Shown here: positions 55,154-63,912 of the stretch, one piece after another | How the letters are laid out: each line of letters starts with the position of its first letter | How positions within the stretch are numbered: position 1 is the first letter of the stretch | NCBI RefSeq assembly: GCF_000737765.1 | Contig: NZ_JPRI01000005.1 | Span: 1-64,000 of the forward strand | Origin: Chryseobacterium vrystaatense | Lineage (GTDB): Bacteria > Bacteroidota > Bacteroidia > Flavobacteriales > Weeksellaceae | Length of the DNA: 64,000 bases | Reading direction: 5' to 3' | Program-made: the position numbers and the translations under genes | The notes under the pieces: model-generated | The model's input: the letters and a program-made list of their open reading frames with translations, nothing else | Told to the model about the DNA's origin: nothing | Databases searched by the model: none

Positions 55154-55657
55154 TTATGGCGTAATTAAAACAAGAGCATTTCCTGCCAGTTGGTTCCACT
55201 GTGCAGTAATGGTAGCACCAGCCGGTGTACTGAAAACGCCTCCGGTACCTTCACAGTCTTTGTACAGCTGATAATGATCCCCTGTAGGACTCACAATCTC
55301 AATATTAGACCATTTGCTCAGATTGCTGACGAATGCAGGAATCGTAATCCCTGCCGGAATATTGGCGGTATAGTCATCCCCGCCCACCGCTGATGAAATC
55401 ACCTTCCATAAAGGAATAGGAGACGATGTTGTCATGCTGTTGTTATACTGATTGAAGATCACAGACTGTCCGGAATTGATCGTGGCATAATTGACAGATT
55501 CGATGATTGGCTGGCAGTCTATCACCACAAAATTGCCGGTGCCTTTCAGTTTAAACTGTACAGGATTAGGCGTATAATTAATGATCTGAATAGTATTTGT
55601 CTGCGAATAGGCGATGGAAGCCATTACCATTAAAACTAAAAGTGCAATTCGTTTCAT
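55154..55657 (-). CDS. small secreted beta-rich protein, family member 3
   Basis: The ATG at 55657 opens a signal peptide (MKRIALLVLMVMASIAYSQ) and gives 167 residues. The mature start TNTIQIINYTPNPVQFKLK, a cysteine near residue 47, SGQSVIFNQYN and the end (TAQWNQLAGNALVLIT) align with the proteins at 56061 and 56614. All three are beta-rich with two cysteines that may form a disulfide. The family and function were not recognised. It is the last gene of the five-gene cluster. Confidence 0.7.
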   Translation of the reverse strand: MKRIALLVLMVMASIAYSQTNTIQIINYTPNPVQFKLKGTGNFVVIDCQPIIESVNYATINSGQSVIFNQYNNSMTTSSPIPLWKVISSAVGGDDYTANIPAGITIPAFVSNLSKWSNIEIVSPTGDHYQLYKDCEGTGGVFSTPAGATITAQWNQLAGNALVLITP

Positions 55658-55664
55658 GTCTGTT

Positions 55665-56030
55665 TTAGTTTGATGATAATTCAAGATTATTATGGTCATT
55701 CAGGATTTCCAGTGCCCATTTTAAAGTTGCTTTTTTGTCACCGTTTGTTGCTCTCTGCATTTCTTCTTCCTTTACCCCTGTAGATTTTATCAGACCTTTG
55801 GCAGCCGGATAAAGAATGTCCAGCTTTCTCTCACTCATTTCAGGATATCCTTTGGCTTGCTTTTCGGCCTCAGTGGTTTGGTTGTCGGGTTTGTTAAAAC
55901 TGATCAAAGCCTTTTTGAAGTTGTTGACAGCTTCCGTTTTCTGATTTTCCTGGGTCAGTACTGCTGTGTTCTCATTGCTGCATGAAGCCAGTATCATAAC
56001 GAAGGCTGCAGCTATTAATGTTTTTTTCAT
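55665..56030 (-). CDS. small lipoprotein, family member 2
   Basis: The 121-residue protein has a signal sequence with lipobox LASC (Cys17). The mature part is helical and charged: NNFKKALISFNKPDN, KGYPEMSERKLDILYPAAKGLIKSTGV, DKKATLKWALEIL. It is a clear paralogue of the lipoprotein at 57135-57497. It lies between two beta-rich secreted protein genes. Function is unknown. Confidence 0.7.
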   Translation of the reverse strand: MKKTLIAAAFVMILASCSNENTAVLTQENQKTEAVNNFKKALISFNKPDNQTTEAEKQAKGYPEMSERKLDILYPAAKGLIKSTGVKEEEMQRATNGDKKATLKWALEILNDHNNLELSSN

Positions 56031-56060
56031 AAAAATGGATTATATAGATTTTGTTTGATA

Positions 56061-56564
56061 TTAAGTAATCACGACAAGAACGTTTCCGTTAAGGGTAGAC
56101 CAGCTTGCGTTGATGGTATATCCGGAAGGAAGGGTATAATATCCGCTCGTAGCATTGGGAGAACAGAATCTGCCCAATCTCACCTGCTCTCCGGCAGGCG
56201 TAAACATTTCGATCGTAGCCCATGACGTCAGTGAGTAGTCAGCTAAAGGTACACTGGCTCCCGTAAGGAGGTCATAAGTCGTATCATTTCCGTTAGCGCT
56301 GTAAACGCGCCACTTTGTGATGGCAGGGATGACGTTCTGGGAAAGGTTGTGCTGGCTGTAGGTAACAGAATTTCCGGATAAAAGCGTTACCGGGTCTTCA
56401 TTGAAAATAACAGGGACGCAGTCCATCCCGTAAACACTGCTATTGTTTGAGATCAGGGTAAACTTAATGTTAAACTGAGAAAAATTAATGATCTGAATGG
56501 TATTCGTCTGTGAAAACACAAAAGAAGCTGCCATTAACAAAATCAATAGTATGGTTTTTTTCAT
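56061..56564 (-). CDS. small secreted beta-rich protein, family member 2
   Basis: The 167-residue protein has a signal peptide (MKKTILLILLMAASFVFSQ). The mature part opens TNTIQIINFSQFNIKFTLIS. It has NEDPVTLLSGNSVTYSQHN, KWRVYSANGNDTTYDLLTGA and LPSGYTINASWSTLNGNVLVVIT. These stretches match the protein at 56614 closely. It probably folds as a beta sandwich with one disulfide. No known family was recognised. Confidence 0.72.
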   Translation of the reverse strand: MKKTILLILLMAASFVFSQTNTIQIINFSQFNIKFTLISNNSSVYGMDCVPVIFNEDPVTLLSGNSVTYSQHNLSQNVIPAITKWRVYSANGNDTTYDLLTGASVPLADYSLTSWATIEMFTPAGEQVRLGRFCSPNATSGYYTLPSGYTINASWSTLNGNVLVVIT

Positions 56565-56613
56565 AGGAATCTGGATTGGATTAAATTTTTTTAAATTGAA
56601 GAATGCTCATTGT

Positions 56614-57111
56614 TTATGTGATCACAATCAGTACATTCCCGTTCAGGGTAGACCATGTAGCATTGATGGATCCTCCTGATGGCAGGGCATAATTTCCTAC
56701 GGGATCTGTACATGACCTGCCCAGATCAAACTCCTCTCCGGCCTGAGTGAATATCCTGATGAGTCCCCATACAGAAATATTGGTAGTCGCTGTAGGAACC
56801 TGAGCACCTGTCGTTAAATCATACGTAACATCGGGGCCTGCGATATCGTACACACGCCATTTATTAATAGGAGGTGTTGCCAAATGTGAAGTATTGTGCT
56901 GGGTATAAGTCACAGAGCTTCCTGAAGGCAGCAATACAGGGTCTTCACTGAATACTCGGGAAAGACAATCCTGTGCTGCGGTGTTCGGATTATTCGATAA
57001 AAGGGTGAATTTAATGTCTTGAGTCGAAAAGTTAATAATCTGAATCGGGTTGGTCTGAGCATTGATCAATACTGCAGTCAGAAGCAGAAGGAATAATGTG
57101 ATTCTTTTCAT
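56614..57111 (-). CDS. small secreted beta-rich protein, family member 1
   Basis: The 165-residue protein has a signal peptide (MKRITLFLLLLTAVLINAQ) and begins TNPIQIINFSTQDIKFTLLS. It shares SEDPVLLPSGSSVTYTQHN, KWRVYDIAGPDVTYDLTTGA and LPSGGSINATWSTLNGNVL with the protein at 56061. It is 23 bases after the lipoprotein gene and probably co-transcribed. Function is unknown. Confidence 0.72.
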   Translation of the reverse strand: MKRITLFLLLLTAVLINAQTNPIQIINFSTQDIKFTLLSNNPNTAAQDCLSRVFSEDPVLLPSGSSVTYTQHNTSHLATPPINKWRVYDIAGPDVTYDLTTGAQVPTATTNISVWGLIRIFTQAGEEFDLGRSCTDPVGNYALPSGGSINATWSTLNGNVLIVIT

Positions 57112-57134
57112 AGGGTTATAAATTAAGTTTTTGG

Positions 57135-57497
57135 TTAAAGAGAAGTGGTGGTGTTATTGTCGCGCAGGATTTCAAGAGCCCATTGTACGGCCGCTTTTTT
57201 ATCACCGTCGGTTGCTTTCAGAAGTTCAGCCTCTTGTACTCCGGTCGCCTGGATTATTCCTTTGGCAGCGGGGTAAAGCAGGTTGAGTTTTCTTTCGTTC
57301 ATTTCAGGATAGTCCGGTGCGCGTTTTTCTTCCTCAGTAGAAAGGTTTTCCGGACTGTTAAGGCTTACCAGTGCTTTTTTGAAATTTTCTGTGGCTTCGG
57401 ATTTCTGGTTTTCCAGAGAAGTCAGCTGCATGTTTTCGTTGGTGCAGGAACTCAGTGCCATACAGCATAAGGCAGCTGCAAGAAAAGATTTCTTCAT
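57135..57497 (-). CDS. small lipoprotein, family member 1
   Basis: The 120-residue protein has lipobox ALSSC (Cys18). It shares ENFKKALVSLNSPENLSTEEE, PDYPEMNERKLNLLYPAAKG and GDKKAAVQWALEIL with the lipoprotein at 55665. It is first in the cluster lipoprotein-beta-beta-lipoprotein-beta, which suggests duplication of a lipoprotein + beta-protein unit. Function is unknown. Confidence 0.72.
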   Translation of the reverse strand: MKKSFLAAALCCMALSSCTNENMQLTSLENQKSEATENFKKALVSLNSPENLSTEEEKRAPDYPEMNERKLNLLYPAAKGIIQATGVQEAELLKATDGDKKAAVQWALEILRDNNTTTSL

Positions 57498-57669
57498 AGT
57501 TTTATTTAGGTTTTGGTTTTTGTAAAAATATTAAAAATATCTCAATATTCATTTATGAGTGAAATAAATGTTTTAATGAATTTTTTTAATCAATAATTTA
57601 ATTATGATTAAAATTGCTGATATCTAATGATTTATGTGTTGTAAATTATAAATAAATAGAAGGTGAAAA

Positions 57670-57703
57670 AATATGAAAACCTCACAATATAGTGAGGTTT
57701 GTA
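57670..57703 (-). terminator. terminator of the small membrane protein pair
   Basis: AAACCTCAC and GTGAGGTTT are perfect inverted repeats around AATATA; on the minus strand TTTTCATATTTTTTC follows. It lies past the stop at 57746. Confidence 0.85.
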
Positions 57704-57745
57704 GTGGTGATATTTTAATAAATATGAGGTATTGTTGTTTTTGTA

Positions 57746-57994
57746 TTACTTAAGTTTCCTTCTTAACTTCTCTTTTTTCAATCCATTCCAGTTGATAATA
57801 TTGATAATCAGCAACGGAAGAAGACAGATGGGGATGATCATCAACGGTGTGAAACCTTTCTTGATCATCAGAATGAAAGTGGCGAAAAATAACAGGACCA
57901 TGGATGCACCAAGCATGACCGTCAGGATCTTCAGTTTTTTTTCATTACTCAGCAGTTCTTCGTCAGTATATTCGGTGATCAGTTTGTTTCTCAT
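57746..57994 (-). CDS. small two-TM membrane protein
   Basis: The ATG at 57994 (MRNKLITEYTDEELLSNEKKLK) gives 82 residues and avoids overlap with the gene before it, which ends one base away. Two membrane helices follow (MLGASMVLLFFATFILMIKKG and MIIPICLLPLLIINIINW). Similar proteins in flavobacteria are sometimes labelled redox-active disulfide protein 2, but this one has no CxxC. Function is unknown. Confidence 0.65.
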   Translation of the reverse strand: MRNKLITEYTDEELLSNEKKLKILTVMLGASMVLLFFATFILMIKKGFTPLMIIPICLLPLLIINIINWNGLKKEKLRRKLK

Positions 57995-57995
57995 A

Positions 57996-58592
57996 TTATT
58001 TTTTGTTGATGACTTCAAGGGTATTGATGCTTCCGATAGGAGCTATTTTGACCTGTTTCTCATCTTTTTTGACATAAAAATAGTAAATACTGTTGATGTC
58101 AATCAGATAAATGGGAGTGCCTTCTCCCGAACCGGTGGTCAGAATATAGTTCTGTTTTAAAGTCTGGCTGTCCATCCTCTTTTTAATTTTCTGCCCCTGC
58201 CCAATTCCCAGTCCTACAAAAAGGGCAAGGAGTTCAAAACCGGCCAGCATTACAAACGGCGGGATCAGTGCCTTTCTCAGCTCCCGCTTGTCCAGTTCCG
58301 GATTCATCCTGTAATTCTTCAATAACTTCTGAACCCAGTTTTTGTGGCTGTACCTGATCAGTAAAGTCTGAAATAAAAAGAAAAGAAGGGCCACCGACAG
58401 CACAATAAGGATAAGAATAGGATTGGAGATCATATCCGAAATAGGACTGATGAGAATATCGGTAATAGAAGAATACTTTAAAATATTTACTCCCAATGGA
58501 TAAAAAAGAATAGTTTCCTTTAAAAGTCCAAGTATGATTAAATAGATATACCCTAATGGAAGTAATGCTTGAATTTTTTCTAAATATTTCAT
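57996..58592 (-). CDS. membrane protein of unknown function
   Basis: The 198-residue protein has about three membrane helices (near residues 13-30, 58-78, 110-128) and a soluble C-terminal stretch (LTTGSGEGTPIYLIDINSIYYFYVKKD). It is one base upstream of the small two-TM gene, so the pair is translationally coupled. No family was recognised. Confidence 0.6.
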   Translation of the reverse strand: MKYLEKIQALLPLGYIYLIILGLLKETILFYPLGVNILKYSSITDILISPISDMISNPILILIVLSVALLFFLFQTLLIRYSHKNWVQKLLKNYRMNPELDKRELRKALIPPFVMLAGFELLALFVGLGIGQGQKIKKRMDSQTLKQNYILTTGSGEGTPIYLIDINSIYYFYVKKDEKQVKIAPIGSINTLEVINKK

Positions 58593-58848
58593 TGCACTAA
58601 TATATTATTTTTATCGTAATACCTCAAGTTTGTTAAGGTTTATTGAAATTAAAAAGAAGAAGTAAAAAAACTTTTGAATATCATTCTGAGGGACTTTTAA
58701 TCCTGGTTTTTTGCGTAGGCAATGAAATTCCAAAAGCAAATAAAAGGGAATGTAATTTTAATAAATATCAATGAATAAAGATCTTTCGGCAATTTTCATA
58801 TGTAACAAAATGGAGCACATAGTAGTCTAATAATTACATGACTATACT

Positions 58849-60183
58849 ATGAAACAAAAACTTATACTCTTCTTTTTACTGCTTGGCCTGTTTTCTCAGG
58901 CACAAATGGTGAGCATAGGAAAACCGATGCCTCAGATTTCTTTTGATGGAACTTCAGAACTGAACTACGCGGTTGAGCTGAAAAAAGGGGAGACCTATAT
59001 AGTAACAGTTCATCAAAATAAGATTGATGTAGAAGCTATTCTTTTTGATTCCACCGGAAACCGTGTGGCTTATACCGATCTTGCCGACGGCAGCAACGGA
59101 TACGACAGGATTGAATTTTCACCGGGGAAAGATGATACCTACAGACTGCTGATCCGCAGTGTTGAAAATGGAAAGAAAGAAGAGGGTACAGTGCAGATGG
59201 GCATTAAAAAAATAAGTAAAAAAGATCTTGAAAAAAGAAAAAAGACAGCTGAATATCTTAAAGTGGAAAACGCAAAAGCCATTACCACGTTGGATATTTC
59301 TCATTTTTGGGAAGCTTATGATCAACTGAAATACAGCAAGACCTTACAGGACAGTATCAATACCATTCAGAATGTGTACCTGGACCGTGGAACCGATGGG
59401 CTTAAAGAATTTCAGAAAATACGGTATTTCTCCGCTGAGCTTTTTGTAGAAAGAATAAAAAAATATAAAAAGTTTTACCAGAGTGTGAGAAGCAGCACAA
59501 TGCTTCCTTTGGAGATGAATGACCTGTCCGGGCTGATCCATGATTTTAAAGATAGCTATTCCAATGCCCGAAGCGCCAAAATATGTTTTGCGGTCGGACC
59601 GATGTCTACAGGAGGGACGATATCCGGAAATTATCTGCTGATTGGTATTGAGATGCTCGCAGGAAGTCAGGATTGTGATGTCTCTGAAATCACAAATGAA
59701 AACCTGAGACAGGAAATCGTGTCACGGAAAAAATTAGAGGTTCCGGATTATATCAGAGAAACTGCAATGCATGAATATGTGCATACACAACAGCGGAAAA
59801 ATAGTCCGAAGGCTTGTGAATGTCCTCTTCTTGATAACATTATCCGGGAAGGAACGGCTTCATTTATTTCGGAAAAAATCATCATGAAGAAAAATGAAAG
59901 CACCGGCAGAACTTCCGTCTATGTAAGAGAAAATGAAAAAAAATTATGGGAAGAACTGAAAGCCAACCTGTGTTCCAAAGACATGAGCCGTTGGTTGTAC
60001 AATGCAGCATCCAGTAAAGACCGTCCCGGAGACCTTGGCTACAGGATGGGATATCAGATGGCAGAATCTTACTATGAAAATGCTGTCGATAAGAAAGCTG
60101 CTGTGAGAGAAATGATAGAGGCCGATAATCCACTTATTTTTCTGGACAGGAGTGGATATGATCTTAAATTCAGAACAAAATAG
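58849..60183 (+). CDS. secreted HExxH metalloprotease-like protein with N-terminal beta domain
   Basis: The 444-residue protein has a signal peptide (LILFFLLLGLFSQAQ). A PPC-like beta domain follows at about residues 20-120 (YAVELKKGETYIVTVHQNKIDVEAILFD-type). A helical region leads to the zinc motif MHEYVHTQQ (His308 to His312), with a later IIREGTASFISE supplying a third ligand or catalytic Glu. This resembles the DUF2268/gluzincin-like proteases. It is probably exported and zinc-dependent. A related protease gene follows. Confidence 0.75.
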   Translation: MKQKLILFFLLLGLFSQAQMVSIGKPMPQISFDGTSELNYAVELKKGETYIVTVHQNKIDVEAILFDSTGNRVAYTDLADGSNGYDRIEFSPGKDDTYRLLIRSVENGKKEEGTVQMGIKKISKKDLEKRKKTAEYLKVENAKAITTLDISHFWEAYDQLKYSKTLQDSINTIQNVYLDRGTDGLKEFQKIRYFSAELFVERIKKYKKFYQSVRSSTMLPLEMNDLSGLIHDFKDSYSNARSAKICFAVGPMSTGGTISGNYLLIGIEMLAGSQDCDVSEITNENLRQEIVSRKKLEVPDYIRETAMHEYVHTQQRKNSPKACECPLLDNIIREGTASFISEKIIMKKNESTGRTSVYVRENEKKLWEELKANLCSKDMSRWLYNAASSKDRPGDLGYRMGYQMAESYYENAVDKKAAVREMIEADNPLIFLDRSGYDLKFRTK

Positions 60184-60332
60184 TACAATTGCTTTTTAGA
60201 GATATTATGATGATAGCAAAACATTTTTGCCCTTCTGTTCACAGAAGTTCTGTCTGTATAAAAAATATATTCGATTAAAAAATTAATTCACTTAAAGAGA
60301 TCAAAGAAAACATCTATAACCTTTAAATACAA

Positions 60333-61346
60333 ATGAAAAGAACCATATTATTAATTTCAGGAATCGCAGGACTCTGTTTTTCTTCAATGAATAAGAGTCC
60401 CGGACCGGAGGATTCGTTTGAGAGGCAGGTGGAGAAAGTGGCAGACAGTATTAAGGTTGATGATATTGTGGTGAAAAATCTGTTTAAATATCAGATCCTG
60501 GCTCACAAAAAAGGCTTCTTCAATGCAGAATTAATCACAGAGAAAGTGTATCTGCCTCATCAGAAATTATGGGACAGCTGTTATGCCATGATCTTTGGCG
60601 AAAAAAATGCTGCACTCTTTAACACAGAAGCAGGCATGCAGAAGTGGAATCAGACCCTATACCCTCAAAATAAAGTTCAGTTTGATGAAAAAGTAAAGAA
60701 GCTTTTAAAAGTCAATCTGAACCGCACCCTGTCCTGCAATCTGAAGAAATTTAGCCGTTTGGTTCCTTATCATCCCAAAGCCGTCATCAGTATTGTTTTT
60801 ACACCGCTTACGGGAATTGGTTTTGGAGGATGCAGCAGCGATCAGTTTGCACTGGAGCTGAATCATGAGAACACCGATCCTGAATACACCCTGGAAAAAG
60901 GATTGCCTCATGAGCTTAATCATCTGGTATATGAAAATTTCAGAAATAAAGATGCCGATAAAAACGCAGCACTGAGCCAAACCATTGATGAAGGCTTTGC
61001 GTGCTATTTCACCTGGGTTTTCTTCGAGGGGAAAATACAGAAATACACAGCGGTTGAAAATATGTCAAAGGAGCAATGGGAATGGTACCTTAACAATGAA
61101 AAGAAAATCTTTGCCGGCGTAAAGCCTTATTTCTCTGATGCATCAGGAAGTAATCCACTGCTGAGAAATGATCAGATAAAACTTTTCCCCACTGCGCCAA
61201 AAACGCTGAATTACTGGCTTGGTTTCAGGATCGTTGAAAAATATGTTGAAAAGCACGGACCTGATTCCTGGAAAGACATATATAAACTCACCGCTAAAGA
61301 AGTACTGGAGAAGAGCGGTTATGAAGCTTATATTTCTTCATTATAG
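60333..61346 (+). CDS. exported DUF2268-like zinc metalloprotease
   Basis: The 337-residue protein has an N-terminal export signal (RTILLISGIAGLCFSS). The motif LPHELNHLVYE (His193 to His197) and the downstream TIDEGFACYF give the HExxH...E zinc site of the DUF2268/gluzincin type. The fold order matches the gene before it, though identity is low. It is probably periplasmic or secreted. A minus-strand bacteriocin-like gene follows. Confidence 0.75.
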   Translation: MKRTILLISGIAGLCFSSMNKSPGPEDSFERQVEKVADSIKVDDIVVKNLFKYQILAHKKGFFNAELITEKVYLPHQKLWDSCYAMIFGEKNAALFNTEAGMQKWNQTLYPQNKVQFDEKVKKLLKVNLNRTLSCNLKKFSRLVPYHPKAVISIVFTPLTGIGFGGCSSDQFALELNHENTDPEYTLEKGLPHELNHLVYENFRNKDADKNAALSQTIDEGFACYFTWVFFEGKIQKYTAVENMSKEQWEWYLNNEKKIFAGVKPYFSDASGSNPLLRNDQIKLFPTAPKTLNYWLGFRIVEKYVEKHGPDSWKDIYKLTAKEVLEKSGYEAYISSL

Positions 61347-61357
61347 TTGCCGGCATA

Positions 61358-61392
61358 TATAAAAATAAAAAGAGCGGTAAAAAGACCGCCCT
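61358..61392 (-). terminator. terminator between convergent genes
   Basis: AGAGCGGT pairs with ACCGCCCT (one mismatch) around AAAAAG; on the minus strand a T5ATT5 run follows. It ends the bacteriocin-like gene and may also serve the plus strand. Confidence 0.75.
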
Positions 61393-61417
61393 AACAATTT
61401 ATCTAACAATATTTCTT

Positions 61418-61654
61418 TTAAAAATAAACGCATCCGCATCCGGTTTCCCACTCCTGACAAATACGTTGTGGTTCGTTACAGCCTCCTCCTGGATTTCCTC
61501 CTCCTCCGGTAGATCTGTAGCACGTTCCTCCGCTGCAGTAATAGGATCCGAACGTAGGCGGGCAGTTGCCGTCCATATCGCATAGAGCGTAGGCAACATC
61601 TCCACCGCTAATAAATCCCAGCTGCTTTCTAGTTAATTTCTTTAAATTTTTCAT
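61418..61654 (-). CDS. bacteriocin-like peptide with GG leader
   Basis: The 78-residue precursor starts MKNLKKLTRKQLGFISGG, a double-glycine leader of the type cut by peptidase-containing ABC exporters and frequent in Chryseobacterium. The mature part of 60 residues is glycine-rich with eight cysteines, enough for four disulfides. No exporter, modifying enzyme or immunity gene is adjacent. Whether it is antimicrobial is not shown. Confidence 0.75.
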   Translation of the reverse strand: MKNLKKLTRKQLGFISGGDVAYALCDMDGNCPPTFGSYYCSGGTCYRSTGGGGNPGGGCNEPQRICQEWETGCGCVYF

Positions 61655-61811
61655 AGCAGTTCATATTTTAATTTGTTGAATACTAATATATGAAAATTTT
61701 AATACACGCAGATGTGATTTAAGTAATATTGTTCAAAATTTAAAGTTTTAATATTGAAATGATTAATAAATTACGGCAGTGAAACTTTTATAAGCAGGGT
61801 CTGTTCATAAA

Positions 61812-61848
61812 AACTGCGGAAAAAGAATTTTCTTTTTCCGCAGCAGGG
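61812..61848 (-). terminator. terminator of the SDR gene
   Basis: CTGCGGAAAAAGA pairs perfectly with TCTTTTTCCGCAG around ATTT, followed on the minus strand by TTTTTATG. It lies past the SDR stop at 61868. Confidence 0.85.
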
Positions 61849-61867
61849 GCCGGATATATGGAACCAG

Positions 61868-62602
61868 CTATTTGTTCATCATACTGAATGCACCTTCAGA
61901 ACCTGCAAAGAAGTTGCTGTACATAAGGTCAGTATTTCCAACACGGATTTCATACGTGTCATCAAGAAGCCCCTGTACAAAACTGTCGGCTACCTCTGAG
62001 GCCGGAATACCATGTTCTCCTCCGATTTCTGCTGAAAAATCTGTATTGACAAGGGGAGGCATTAGCTCAAATACCTTTATGGCGGTGTCTTTAGCCAGCT
62101 CATGTCTTAGCAGCTGAGTATACGAGTGAAGAGCAGCTTTAGAATCAGAATAGGTGGGTACATGTGACCCCGGAGCAAATGCTACAATGGAAGAAACGTT
62201 GACCACCGCTGCATTATCCTGCTGTTTCAGGACGGGAAGGAGTTTTTCGGTCAGGCGGATAGGAGCAAAATAATTGGTTTCAAATTCTGCAGTAGCCTTG
62301 CGGTACGTGTCCGATGTGTCTGATAGGGTATAGGCATAGGCATGTCCCGCATTGTTGATCAGAATGTTCAGCCCTCCAAAATTTACTTTAATTTCTTCAA
62401 TCAACTGATTCACATCATTTTCATTAGTAATATCTGCCTGAATGGTAAAGACATTGTCAAGCCCCGCTGCTGCTGCATCTAGTTTGTCTTTGTTTCTTCC
62501 TGCAATAATAATTTTGTTGGATACATGAAGTGCTTTCGCAATTTCTAATCCGATTCCTGAGCCTCCTCCGGTGATAAGAATGGTGTTGTTGGTAATGTTC
62601 AT
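61868..62602 (-). CDS. short-chain dehydrogenase/reductase (SDR), DltE-like
   Basis: The 244-residue protein has the NAD(P) motif LITGGGSGIGLEIA, the NNAGHAYA motif and the active site Ser (VVNVSSIVAF), Tyr-x-x-x-Lys as YSDSKAALH. This is a classical SDR oxidoreductase of the DltE-like branch; the substrate is unknown. A TetR gene lies upstream on the same strand, and a palindromic operator lies between them, so this gene is probably under TetR control. Confidence 0.9.
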   Translation of the reverse strand: MNITNNTILITGGGSGIGLEIAKALHVSNKIIIAGRNKDKLDAAAAGLDNVFTIQADITNENDVNQLIEEIKVNFGGLNILINNAGHAYAYTLSDTSDTYRKATAEFETNYFAPIRLTEKLLPVLKQQDNAAVVNVSSIVAFAPGSHVPTYSDSKAALHSYTQLLRHELAKDTAIKVFELMPPLVNTDFSAEIGGEHGIPASEVADSFVQGLLDDTYEIRVGNTDLMYSNFFAGSEGAFSMMNK

Positions 62603-62637
62603 GACATTTTTGGTATTAAATTAATATATGTTTTATA

Positions 62638-62655
62638 TTGTACCAGTTAGTACAA
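62638..62655. promoter_or_regulatory. probable TetR operator upstream of the SDR gene
   Basis: TTGTAC-N6-GTACAA is an 18-bp inverted repeat placed 35 bases before the SDR start. It matches the palindrome upstream of the TetR gene. Confidence 0.65.
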
Positions 62656-62671
62656 AATTGATTAAAAAATT

Positions 62672-63256
62672 TTAGTCCAGTATTTTAAGGTTGATTTCAA
62701 GAATGCCTGTAAGAATTTCAGGTGAGCTTTCCATTCTTCGTGTGACATGCATTCCGTTCCACAGATTGCTGAGGTGCCAGCCGATTATTTCCGGATTTTC
62801 CGTGCTGTGGATTTCTCCGCTTTGCTGAGCATTTCTTATCGTCTCCGCAAATAGAGACTGGAGTTTTTTCAGCAGCAGAGCAGTGATCTTTTTTATTTCA
62901 TCATCTTTTTCGGAAAGCTGGACAAGAGCATTGCCTAAATAGCAGCCCCTTTCTTTATCACAGTCGGAACTGTGCGCCAGACCCATGAAAAATTGTTTAA
63001 GAAATTGAATTTTATCCTCAGATGCTTCAAGGCGGTCTGAGAGCTTTTGATAAAAACGGTCAGAAAACTGACTGATAGAGCGGATGTACAGTTCCTGTTT
63101 TCCTCCCTTAAAGGCAAGGTAAAAGCTACCTTTACCGATACCCATTGCACAAAGCAGTTCATCCGCAGAAGCGGTGTCATAACCTTTGTCCCTGAAAACT
63201 TCAGTAGCTTTTGCTACGGCTTCCTGTTCGTCAAATATTTTAGGTCTTCCTGCCAT
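62672..63256 (-). CDS. TetR/AcrR family transcriptional regulator
   Basis: The 194-residue protein has an N-terminal HTH (AVAKATEVFRDKGYDTASADELLCAMGIGKGSFYLAFKG-type) and a ligand-binding helical domain with GLAHSSDCDKERGCYLGNAL. It resembles the YxaF/QacR-like branch. Two copies of the same palindrome, one before this gene and one before the SDR gene, suggest that it represses both until a ligand binds. Confidence 0.9.
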   Translation of the reverse strand: MAGRPKIFDEQEAVAKATEVFRDKGYDTASADELLCAMGIGKGSFYLAFKGGKQELYIRSISQFSDRFYQKLSDRLEASEDKIQFLKQFFMGLAHSSDCDKERGCYLGNALVQLSEKDDEIKKITALLLKKLQSLFAETIRNAQQSGEIHSTENPEIIGWHLSNLWNGMHVTRRMESSPEILTGILEINLKILD

Positions 63257-63288
63257 CGGGATTGATTTTCCGGGACAAAGGTATACAA

Positions 63289-63306
63289 TTGTACCGTTCG
63301 GTACAA
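63289..63306. promoter_or_regulatory. probable TetR autoregulatory operator
   Basis: TTGTACCgttcGGTACAA is an 18-bp palindrome with perfect 7-bp arms, 33 bases before the TetR start. Twelve outer bases are identical to the operator at 62638. Confidence 0.7.
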
Positions 63307-63355
63307 AATTAAATATTCAATATGTTTTATAGTTTCTGTCGATAATAAATGCTAT

Positions 63356-63889
63356 TTATAAGTCAAGGGTCATAAAAACAGCGGTTTCTTCAGGATTTTC
63401 GTAGAGTCTTGTATTCAGTCCGGTAATACTGAACCCCATTCTTCTGTAAAACTGTATCGCAGGATAGTTGGTATTCTGTGTTTCAAGTTCTATAATCCGG
63501 GAGTCTGTATTTCTTGCTTCGCGGACTGCTTTTTTGATCAGCTGTGCCCCGGCGCCCTGCCTTCTTACTTTTTCGCTGATCAGAATATTCTCGATATAGA
63601 AACTGTTATTCCAGGTCCTGTGCTCACCGATGATCCAGCCCATAAGTTCTCCATTCTCAAAAGCCCCGAAAGAATGCCCTTTTTCAATGATTGCATTAAG
63701 ATCATCGATGTCATCGGAACTGGTTTCCCAGATTTTGGTGTAGCTCAGAGATTTTTCCTTTAATACAAATTCAAAAGAACCGGCATATTCAACAAAAGAG
63801 ACCGAGAGAATCTTCTCCGTAGTATAGCCGTTTAATCCCCAATTGAGGGTTGGGTTTTCAGTCAGTTTTTCTAATGTTTTTATTTCCAT
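63356..63889 (-). CDS. GNAT family N-acetyltransferase
   Basis: The 177-residue protein has the acetyl-CoA-binding motif A, ENILISEKVRRQGAGAQLIKKAVREA, and motif B, IIELETQNTNYPAIQFYRRMGF. It transfers an acetyl group to an amine of unknown identity. It lies 23 bases after the partial VOC gene on the same strand. Confidence 0.9.
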   Translation of the reverse strand: MEIKTLEKLTENPTLNWGLNGYTTEKILSVSFVEYAGSFEFVLKEKSLSYTKIWETSSDDIDDLNAIIEKGHSFGAFENGELMGWIIGEHRTWNNSFYIENILISEKVRRQGAGAQLIKKAVREARNTDSRIIELETQNTNYPAIQFYRRMGFSITGLNTRLYENPEETAVFMTLDL

Positions 63890-63912
63890 AGGAACATATT
63901 GTATGATTGATT

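Noticed and set aside
61399..61605. Second 68-codon minus-strand frame over the bacteriocin-like gene
   Set aside because: It lacks the GG leader and is out of frame with the cysteine-rich precursor, which has clear family features.
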